Source of the DNA: an uncultured bacterium
GTDB taxonomy: Bacteria > Cyanobacteriota > Vampirovibrionia > Gastranaerophilales > Gastranaerophilaceae
Direction of reading: 5' to 3'
NCBI GenBank assembly: GCA_947365485.1
Contig: CANAXK010000067.1
Location: 1 to 8,338, forward strand
DNA length: 8,338 nt
This document shows positions 1-5,343 of this stretch, piece by piece. Position 1 is the stretch's first letter. Each line of letters starts with the position of its first letter. The notes beneath the pieces are model-generated. The model ran no database searches, was not told the DNA's origin, and saw only the letters and a list, made by a program, of their open reading frames with translations. Made by a program: the position numbers and the translations under genes.

Positions 1-545
1 ATGACAAGAACGAGCTTGCAGAATCAACAGTTCGTGATATTGCGACATTCTCCGGATTATATTTCTTAGGTGATTACGCAGCAAAAGGTGCTGCAACAGC
101 AATCCAGAACAAGACAGGTGTTTGTCTGCTTAACGAAACCAAAAAGCTTGACGAAAACGCTAATCCGCTTAAAAAATTCTGGCACTGGGTAAAAGACGTT
201 AACATCAAGTCATCAGAAGAAGTTGTTAGTGCAACTCAGCAGAAATTAAAGGGCGCTGCGCCAACAAAAGAACAGGCAGAAACAATCGCAAAAGAACTTA
301 AAAGAGCTAAAAATTTACGTTCTGCTTGCCAGGTGACCAACCTTGGTGTATCATTAGCATTGTTAGGGATTATAATTCCGATATTTACTCGGAAGAATAC
401 CAAGAAAAAACACGAACAAGCATTAAAGCTTGCTCAGGAAAAATCACAGACCGAAAAACAAGAAACTCAAAAACCGGAAGCTGTAACACCGCTTAATCTT
501 GAATACTCAAGGCTTACAGCTGGTTTTAGAGCAGAAAAACACTAG
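1..545 (+). CDS. C-terminal part of a membrane-associated protein of unknown function, paralogue of the next gene (5' end outside window)
   Basis: The reading frame is open from base 3 to the TAG at 543-545, giving about 180 residues with no start in the window, so this is the end of a longer gene. An internal ATG at 333 is not a credible start because the frame is coding well upstream of it. Two hydrophobic stretches are visible: one around FSGLYFLGDY near the left edge, and one near the end (LGVSLALLGIIIPIF) followed by a lysine-rich tail (TRKNTKKKHEQ) and a polar, Glu/Gln-rich C-terminus. The piece DKNELAESTVRD...LGDY aligns without gaps with DKDELREVLTKD...LGDF of the downstream protein, and the final hydrophobic segment plus basic tail also match. 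The two genes are therefore probably tandem duplicates. The downstream gene starts 11 bp after this stop, which indicates an operon. I do not recognise a function. A membrane location is inferred from hydrophobicity only. Confidence 0.8.
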   Translation, partial: DKNELAESTVRDIATFSGLYFLGDYAAKGAATAIQNKTGVCLLNETKKLDENANPLKKFWHWVKDVNIKSSEEVVSATQQKLKGAAPTKEQAETIAKELKRAKNLRSACQVTNLGVSLALLGIIIPIFTRKNTKKKHEQALKLAQEKSQTEKQETQKPEAVTPLNLEYSRLTAGFRAEKH

Positions 546-556
546 TAGAAGGACTT

Positions 557-2194
557 ATGAAAGTACAAACACTCCAACAACAAAATAGCAGAATACAAAA
601 CCCGCAGTTCAAAGGTGTAGCTGATGTCGGCTTACGTTACCTTGCAACAAATCAGGCTGTTGGCGCAAACAGCGTTGATTTTTGTTTCATGGTTGCACCG
701 AGAACAGCAAGTGACGGGATAAAACGTGGTCCGGCTGCCGGAGCAGAGACTTTCAGGCGTGAAATAATGGGTACTGTTAACGATTCTTGCCTTGGTTTGT
801 TCGGTGCTGGTGCCGGTGCATTACTTGCGCTTTCTATGAAAGACAAATTTGGTTTGAATGTAAACCACCTTTTTACAGCGCCTGAAACATTGAATATTTT
901 GGCTGAAAACAAAGCAGAGCAAATTAAGAATAAGAAGTCAAGACTGGACTACATCAAGAGTACTTTTTCTAATGTAAAGGCTTATAATCCTGGAGCAAAG
1001 GGTGCTGACAAAGAAGGGTTTGTCAAGCTTTCAGACAAGACTATCAAAGATGTATCAAAAATCATAGACGAGTCATTAACATCAAAAGTTGATTTCCATA
1101 CCTGGACAAAGAAGAAAACTCCTAATAACAGACAGGTTTTAATCAACAAGATTATCGAAAATACAGGTGCTGAATCCAGATACATACTTGAATCAGCAGA
1201 CAAAAAAACAGTAAGCAACACCAACTTGAAATCTTTGTTGAACGATATCTACATTGTTTCCCATTCGTTTGACAAGCCAAAAGTAAAGGACGCTTTTGTT
1301 GAACAAATCAAAGGCGGAAAAGGCATTCAGGAAAACACCTTCATCAAAGGGCTTTCAAAATTCATGAAGACCAGAGCCGGAGTCGGATTTGCAGTCGCAT
1401 CAGCTCTCGGGCTTTCTGTGCAGCCGATTAACATGTACTTAACCAAGCTCAAGACGGGGTCTGACGGTTTTGTCGGTGTGGAAGGGCGTTCTAAGGACAA
1501 CAGTGCAGGATTTATGGGTCTGAAAACATTGAGCAGTGCTGCGTTCTTTAGCATGGTGCTTGCTACGCTTGAACTTTCTCCGCTTAAGTTTCTGAAATCA
1601 CCTGGCAAGTTTATGGAGAAAATGTCTTTCACAGGCAAAATGCCGACCATCAACCAGTTAAAAGGTGTTTATGGTATCACAATTATTTCAAGAATCTTCT
1701 CTGCGCGTGATAAAGATGAGCTTCGTGAAGTGCTCACAAAAGATACACTTGGCTACTTGAGCTGGCTCGTTCTGGGTGATTTTGTTAACAAGCTCGCTGC
1801 AGACCAGATTGACAAATCTGTTATCAACTACAAAGATGCAGACAAAAAGAAAGGCGCATTTAAACGCGCGTTTGGTGCGACATTAAAGACAAGGGATGAA
1901 ATCCTGATTGAAACTCTTGCGCAGCACAAAGTTGAGACAACCAAGATGGAAAACGGCAAGCTTAGAGCGCTCAAGTTCAGCGAAATGTTAAAAGAGCTTA
2001 AAGAAAATCCTAAGTTTACTGACGCGGTTAGAAAAACAACCCGCAAGCGCTTAAGCACGCTCAACAAAGCCCAGATTTCAGGCTACCTGTTCTCAGGTCT
2101 TGTGCTCGGGCTCGGGATTCCGAACCTCAACATTTACGTCACAAACTTGCTTGACAAGAAGCGCAAAGCCGCTGCGATGAAGCAGAGTGCTTAG
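557..2194 (+). CDS. Hydrophobic membrane-associated protein of unknown function (545 aa) with N-terminal NPQFKG motif
   Basis: Complete gene. The ATG at 557 is preceded by AGAAGGA at 547-553, a good ribosome-binding site. The protein begins with a polar Gln-rich stretch and an NPQFKG motif (residues 15-20) that resembles motifs at the N-termini of both AAA+ proteins in this window. No classical signal peptide is seen. Hydrophobic stretches lie near residues 75-93 (Gly/Ala-rich), 274-297, 323-340, 395-413 and 507-528. Between them, residues 118-270 are lysine-rich and probably soluble and helical. The last hydrophobic segment is followed by DKKRK. Residues about 384-408 and the C-terminal 60 residues align with the partial gene upstream, so the two form a tandem paralogue pair. 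I do not recognise a Pfam family, and enzymatic motifs are absent. I recall similar unnamed proteins in Gastranaerophilales genomes, but this is not verified. The stop codon overlaps that of the convergent DUF3137 gene by four bases. Confidence 0.88.
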   Translation: MKVQTLQQQNSRIQNPQFKGVADVGLRYLATNQAVGANSVDFCFMVAPRTASDGIKRGPAAGAETFRREIMGTVNDSCLGLFGAGAGALLALSMKDKFGLNVNHLFTAPETLNILAENKAEQIKNKKSRLDYIKSTFSNVKAYNPGAKGADKEGFVKLSDKTIKDVSKIIDESLTSKVDFHTWTKKKTPNNRQVLINKIIENTGAESRYILESADKKTVSNTNLKSLLNDIYIVSHSFDKPKVKDAFVEQIKGGKGIQENTFIKGLSKFMKTRAGVGFAVASALGLSVQPINMYLTKLKTGSDGFVGVEGRSKDNSAGFMGLKTLSSAAFFSMVLATLELSPLKFLKSPGKFMEKMSFTGKMPTINQLKGVYGITIISRIFSARDKDELREVLTKDTLGYLSWLVLGDFVNKLAADQIDKSVINYKDADKKKGAFKRAFGATLKTRDEILIETLAQHKVETTKMENGKLRALKFSEMLKELKENPKFTDAVRKTTRKRLSTLNKAQISGYLFSGLVLGLGIPNLNIYVTNLLDKKRKAAAMKQSA

Positions 2195-3303
2195 AGCTTT
2201 GTCTTCTCATTCAACTTGAAATATTCAATCATATCAAGGATTGAAATGATTTCATTTTGTATTCTTTCTATGTTTTTCCTCCCATCTAATTGGGTAGAAA
2301 AATCACCGATTTCAAACAAATCTTGCCAGGTTGAAATTGCAAACACAATTCTGTCTTTGACAAAAGAACATTTGATTTTACAGGTATCAAAACTAATCGA
2401 AAGTCTCAACAACCTTTCCATGAAAGCCGGTGTAACCAAATATCTGGATTCTACCTGGTCATCAGAATACACATCAAATTCATTAGAAAACTCGGTGTCT
2501 TCCAGATGAACAACGTCATCCTGTTTTTTAGAATATTTTAGATTTGTTATAACACCTATTATAATTGTGTACAACAAATAAAGATTAATCAGCAACAGGT
2601 AAATTGGATAACCAGAAAAATAATAAATAATACTCAAAATAATAAATAAAAAGACTTCGGCAAAAATTTCAGCATGCTGATTTTTGATATTTTTGTCACC
2701 TTTTCCTGCAACTATTGTATCAACCTTAACATTTTTATTTATAGGAAAAGCTACTATCACACCTCTAAAAATCTCTGAGGTTGGAGAATATATTTTTTCA
2801 TTAGCTGCACCCATTATCGTTACTTCTGCAAACTTGTATTCAACTCCCTTATAGCTTCCAGAAAACGAATCGTGAACTTGAATATGGGAGAAAATACCAA
2901 AAAGTTTACTTTCTACAATCTCTGCGCGTGTGAATATTTTTTGATTCTGCCCCCAATACATCCCAACATTTTGTAATAGTGCACTCAATTGCTTTTTCCA
3001 TGCCGGTTTTATTTTTTTTAAAAACTCTTTTGAATACAAATCATTCAAAACGATAGCAGGAACAAAACTTGAAAGTATTAAAATTATCAATATAACCTGC
3101 CATTCATGAGTAAAATTTTCTCTAAGTTCGGGATTAATAATACTAACAACAAGGCTGGCGGTACTCACTAAAAATATTGCAGAACCCAATATACTTGCAA
3201 ACTTAAGCTTAGCTTTTTTACTCTTTTGGGTTGTTTCTAATTCTTTAAGATAGTTAGTAATATCTTCATCAACTAATTTTTTAAATTCGCTAATACTATT
3301 CAT
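2191..3303 (-). CDS. DUF3137-family membrane protein (370 aa) with an apparent extra transmembrane pair
   Basis: The central and C-terminal parts match my memory of DUF3137 (function unknown): HDSFSGSYKGVEYKFAE (residues 144-160), the FRGVIVAF strand (179-186), then LEDTEFSNEFDVYSDDQVES (267-286), RYLVTPAFMERLL (287-299), and FAISTWQDLFE near 321-331. Two hydrophobic segments lie at about residues 36-56 and 69-86, the usual N-terminal membrane anchor of this family. A second hydrophobic pair (about 213-228 and 231-252) interrupts the domain between the FRG strand and the LEDxEF block, which I regard as unusual. The gene is visibly AT-rich: GC is 12 of 60 bases at 2521-2580, compared with 27-30 of 60 in sampled lines of the neighbouring genes. 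There is no Shine-Dalgarno-like sequence before the ATG at 3303, although MNSISEFKKLVDEDI is a natural start. It may have its own promoter (see 3337-3364) or be co-transcribed with pgeF, 47 bp upstream, since no terminator separates them. Confidence 0.85.
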   Translation of the reverse strand: MNSISEFKKLVDEDITNYLKELETTQKSKKAKLKFASILGSAIFLVSTASLVVSIINPELRENFTHEWQVILIILILSSFVPAIVLNDLYSKEFLKKIKPAWKKQLSALLQNVGMYWGQNQKIFTRAEIVESKLFGIFSHIQVHDSFSGSYKGVEYKFAEVTIMGAANEKIYSPTSEIFRGVIVAFPINKNVKVDTIVAGKGDKNIKNQHAEIFAEVFLFIILSIIYYFSGYPIYLLLINLYLLYTIIIGVITNLKYSKKQDDVVHLEDTEFSNEFDVYSDDQVESRYLVTPAFMERLLRLSISFDTCKIKCSFVKDRIVFAISTWQDLFEIGDFSTQLDGRKNIERIQNEIISILDMIEYFKLNEKTKL

Positions 3304-3336
3304 AACAATATATTATCATTTTTAAGTATAAATAAA

Positions 3337-3364
3337 ATCATATAGATAAACTACAATCGCACAA
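3337..3364 (-). promoter_or_regulatory. Candidate sigma70-type promoter for the DUF3137 gene
   Basis: On the minus strand, TTGTGC (3364-3359) and TATGAT (3342-3337, five of six matches to TATAAT) are separated by 16 bp. Transcription would start near 3330, about 27 bases before the ATG at 3303. The -35 element lies inside the last codons of pgeF. The sequence is AT-rich, so a chance match is quite possible. Confidence 0.35.
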
Positions 3365-4022
3365 CCGCAAAATGGCGCTCGCTCGTTCCGTTTTCTTTTC
3401 GATAAGAATAGAATAAATCGTTGTCGCAGCTTGTGCAATAAGGGCAAATATCAATCTTCTCAACCCCCGCTTCCTGAAGCTGACGAGCGTTGATTTTTTT
3501 GAGGTCAACATGCCGGTCTTCAAAAAGCCCTGACCTGTCATCCACAGTGCTAAGCAAAGTATCACGTACTTCCTCCGAGACCTCGTAGCAGCAGATTGAG
3601 ATTGCAGGGCCGATTACAGCAACAATGTCTTTCGGGCTTGAGCCCATTTTTTGAACAGTCTTTACACCGATTTTTGCAGCTGTACCGCGCCAGCCGGCGT
3701 GTGAGACTGCTGCAATTTTTTGTTTGGTATCGTAAAGAATCAAGGGCGTGCAGTCTGCAAACTTAAGGTAGATTGCATCATCCTGATTTGTGAGTATAAG
3801 TCCGTCTGTGTCAGGGTATTCTGCTCTTGAGTCCACAAATTCCACATGATCGCTGTGGGTCTGTGTTGGTGTGATTATGCGCTTTGGCTGCACCCCACCC
3901 CAGCCCTCCCCTTCAAGGGAGGGAGCAAAGCTAAACCCGCGTGTGGTAAAAAATGCGGTAATCCCGTCCAGAAAATCGCTCTTTAAAACTCTTCTTCCTG
4001 CAAAATCATCAAAATAGAACAT
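3351..4022 (-). CDS. pgeF: Polyphenol oxidase / purine nucleoside phosphorylase family protein (PgeF/YfiH, COG1496), with altered N-terminal region
   Basis: Members of this family are zinc-dependent enzymes reported to act on purine nucleosides (phosphorolysis/deamination) and formerly described as laccase-like. The metal-site motifs are all present in the 223-residue product: TQTHSDHV (His56), FADCTPLILYD (Cys91) and SHAGWRGT (His108). GPAISICCYEV, then CPYCTSC with FYSYR near the C-terminus, complete the family signature. The start at 4022 (MFYFDDFAGRR) fits the family. A longer in-frame reading to 4127 would run through the terminator palindrome and overlap the AAA+ gene upstream, so I reject it. 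No Shine-Dalgarno sequence precedes the ATG, and a promoter placed for leaderless transcription is visible. Between FTTRG and the TQTHS block there are only about 22 residues where I expect roughly 40-55. Part of that stretch (APSLEGEGWGGV) is encoded by a GC-rich palindromic repeat, so the N-terminal domain appears partly replaced. Catalytic residues are intact; whether the protein folds normally is uncertain. Confidence 0.9.
   Translation of the reverse strand: MFYFDDFAGRRVLKSDFLDGITAFFTTRGFSFAPSLEGEGWGGVQPKRIITPTQTHSDHVEFVDSRAEYPDTDGLILTNQDDAIYLKFADCTPLILYDTKQKIAAVSHAGWRGTAAKIGVKTVQKMGSSPKDIVAVIGPAISICCYEVSEEVRDTLLSTVDDRSGLFEDRHVDLKKINARQLQEAGVEKIDICPYCTSCDNDLFYSYRKENGTSERHFAVVRL
3891..3926. 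repeat. GC-rich palindromic repeat element embedded in frame in pgeF
   Basis: The plus strand reads as a C-rich block, then CCCTCCC (3904-3910), a six-base loop CTTCAA, and GGGAGGG (3917-3923). The minus strand of this element translates in the pgeF frame as APSLEGEGWGGV. The nucleotide pattern (a CTCCCTCCCTT half followed by GAAGGGGAGGG and a GGGGTGGGG tail) is one I recall from dispersed small palindromic repeats in many unrelated bacterial genomes, typically between genes and sometimes inside them. That recollection is not checked. Its base composition stands out sharply from the surrounding coding sequence. Confidence 0.7.
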
Positions 4023-4028
4023 AAAATA

Positions 4029-4057
4029 AATATAAACCCAAAAGCGGAAGATTGCAA
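4029..4057 (-). promoter_or_regulatory. Candidate promoter of pgeF, overlapping the terminator palindrome
   Basis: On the minus strand, TTGCAA (4057-4052) and TATATT (4034-4029) are separated by exactly 17 bp. The six bases TATTTT then lead directly into the ATG at 4022. With normal spacing, the transcription start would be the A of the start codon, giving a leaderless mRNA, consistent with the missing Shine-Dalgarno sequence. The -35 hexamer is the centre of the 30-bp terminator palindrome. This is a pattern match only. Confidence 0.4.
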
Positions 4058-4069
4058 TCTTCCGCTTTT
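4040..4069. terminator. Rho-independent terminator, perfect 30-bp palindrome, after the AAA+ operon
   Basis: Bases 4040-4054 are the exact reverse complement of 4055-4069, with AAAAGCGGAAGATTG on one side and CAATCTTCCGCTTTT on the other. The hairpin begins two bases after the TAA of the minus-strand AAA+ gene (4074-4072), and on that strand the stem is followed by TTTTGGGTTTATATTT. On the plus strand it is followed by TTTTT, so it could act in both directions, although no plus-strand gene ends here. Confidence 0.85.
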
Positions 4070-4071
4070 TG

Positions 4072-5334
4072 TTAATTTCTTGAAAAAATCGACCTAATCC
4101 AGTCAAAGAATCCTTTTTTTCCTTCAACCTTTGCCTCTGTAGGCTGCTGGTTAAAGTACTTCATCCACTCCGGTGCGTCGTTTACATTGATTGTACCGGT
4201 TGTACTGCCTTTTGCCTCAACCGCCTCTTTCAGGTACTTGATATCAAATTTTTCAGAAGCCATGTCCTTGCTGTCTTTGATTGCAATACCAAACTTGGTC
4301 TGTGCAAGTTCTGCAATCTTTTCAATATCACGCTGTGAGTACCTTTTCTCAACAAGTTCCTGCGCAAACTTTTCAATTTCTTTTTTGTTATTCTCAAAGA
4401 ACTTGTGGTTCTGAACCGCTTCACTGCCTTTGAGGTGGAATTTAAGTGACGCAACAAGCTCTTTTGCGTTCGGCAAATCAATCTTTAACATATTACCAAA
4501 TCTGCTCAAAGAAGCAGCATCAAGGTTTCCTGATTTAGGGTCAACGTTTGTTGTACCCACAATCTTGACATTTTTGAATTTTGACAACTCGTCAAGACCG
4601 TTCAAAAACGCTGTTCTGTTTTCAGCAAGGTGAAGGTTATTTGACCCGCATTTTTCTCTCGGCACGAGAAGCGCATCGATTTCGTTGAACGCAACTAAAT
4701 ATTTCTTTTGAGGGTTTTTCTCTGCCTTGGATGCCAAATTCTTGAACACGTTTTTAATCTCAACCGAGGTCTGACCGATATAAGGAGAGGATACATCCGC
4801 AAACTGAACTTCCGCATACTCTGCCCCGATTTCTTTTGCCATAAGCTTAGCGCTGAATGTTTTGCCTGTACCTGACGGACCATACATTAGCATGAACTGT
4901 TCAGGAGCCTTGGAGCCCGAGTATTTACAGATATTTTCATTAAAATCGCCTCTGTCTTTCAGCGTTTTGATAAACTCGCGCACTTTCGGATTAACACAGT
5001 CGTCCTCAAGTTTTGGAAAGTTTTCTTTCTTTGCAATGTCTTCGAACTTAAGTTTAGATAATCCGCCTTTTCCAAGCTGCTTATACAAACCTACAGCTGT
5101 ACCCAGTGCCATAATCCCAAAAGCTACAGCCATACCAACCTGCGCAACAACACTTGTTTTGTACCAGCGCTCTTTATTCTTCTCCTTTTTGGATGCCTTT
5201 TTATTCGCCATGTCCTGCATCAAAAACATGTCATCCATTGTATTCTCTGGCATTGGAGGAGTGTATCTGTTGTTGTAGCTTATTGGATAAGCGGTTGTGT
5301 CTGCTTTGAATCTAACATTGTTAATCTGTGCCAT
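4072..5334 (-). CDS. Membrane-anchored AAA+ ATPase (420 aa), Walker B Asp replaced by Asn; second gene of the pair
   Basis: AAA+ core, probably acting as a ring-forming remodelling ATPase; the substrate is unknown. Order of parts: NNVRFKA motif (residues 5-11), polar segment, lysine-rich stretch (45-59), one hydrophobic segment (about 63-83), then the AAA domain. Walker A is GPSGTGKT (152-159), intact. The pore-loop-like motif is SPYIGQT (183-189). Walker B reads LVAFNEID (213-220): the Mg2+-coordinating Asp of hhhhDE is Asn217 (codon AAC at 4686-4684), while the catalytic Glu218 is kept. Sensor 1 is in GTTN (Asn263), the arginine-finger region is SLSRF (Arg278), and a sensor-2-like Arg335 lies in YSQRDIEKI. 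The C-terminus ends in a basic, aromatic, probably amphipathic helix (KKGFFDWIRSIFSRN). There is no peptidase domain, unlike FtsH. The gene begins 9 bp after the stop of the upstream AAA+ gene, with GGGAT as a modest ribosome-binding site partly abutting that stop. The start ATG gives an N-terminus that matches its partner. It is followed by a strong terminator. Confidence 0.92.
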   Translation of the reverse strand: MAQINNVRFKADTTAYPISYNNRYTPPMPENTMDDMFLMQDMANKKASKKEKNKERWYKTSVVAQVGMAVAFGIMALGTAVGLYKQLGKGGLSKLKFEDIAKKENFPKLEDDCVNPKVREFIKTLKDRGDFNENICKYSGSKAPEQFMLMYGPSGTGKTFSAKLMAKEIGAEYAEVQFADVSSPYIGQTSVEIKNVFKNLASKAEKNPQKKYLVAFNEIDALLVPREKCGSNNLHLAENRTAFLNGLDELSKFKNVKIVGTTNVDPKSGNLDAASLSRFGNMLKIDLPNAKELVASLKFHLKGSEAVQNHKFFENNKKEIEKFAQELVEKRYSQRDIEKIAELAQTKFGIAIKDSKDMASEKFDIKYLKEAVEAKGSTTGTINVNDAPEWMKYFNQQPTEAKVEGKKGFFDWIRSIFSRN

Positions 5335-5343
5335 ATCAATCCC

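Noticed and set aside
1..69. ATG at base 1 as a start codon
   Set aside because: Its frame closes after 22 codons at base 69. The real coding frame begins at base 3 and is continuous with the C-terminal part of the upstream gene.
530..542. GFRAEKH at the C-terminus of the partial first gene as another copy of the F-[KR]-A motif
   Set aside because: It is at the opposite end of the protein, lacks the Asn three residues before the Phe, and is short enough to be chance.
3891..3926. GC-rich palindrome in pgeF as a transcription terminator
   Set aside because: It lies inside an open reading frame, lacks a following T-run on either strand, and is better explained as a dispersed repeat.
4023..4127. 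Longer pgeF start at 4127
   Set aside because: It would add 35 residues translated through the AAA+ 3' end and the terminator palindrome. The resulting Lys/aromatic-rich sequence does not resemble the family N-terminus.
4862..5278. 138-codon open frame on the plus strand antisense to the second AAA+ gene
   Set aside because: Shadow of a well-supported gene, with no recognisable motifs.
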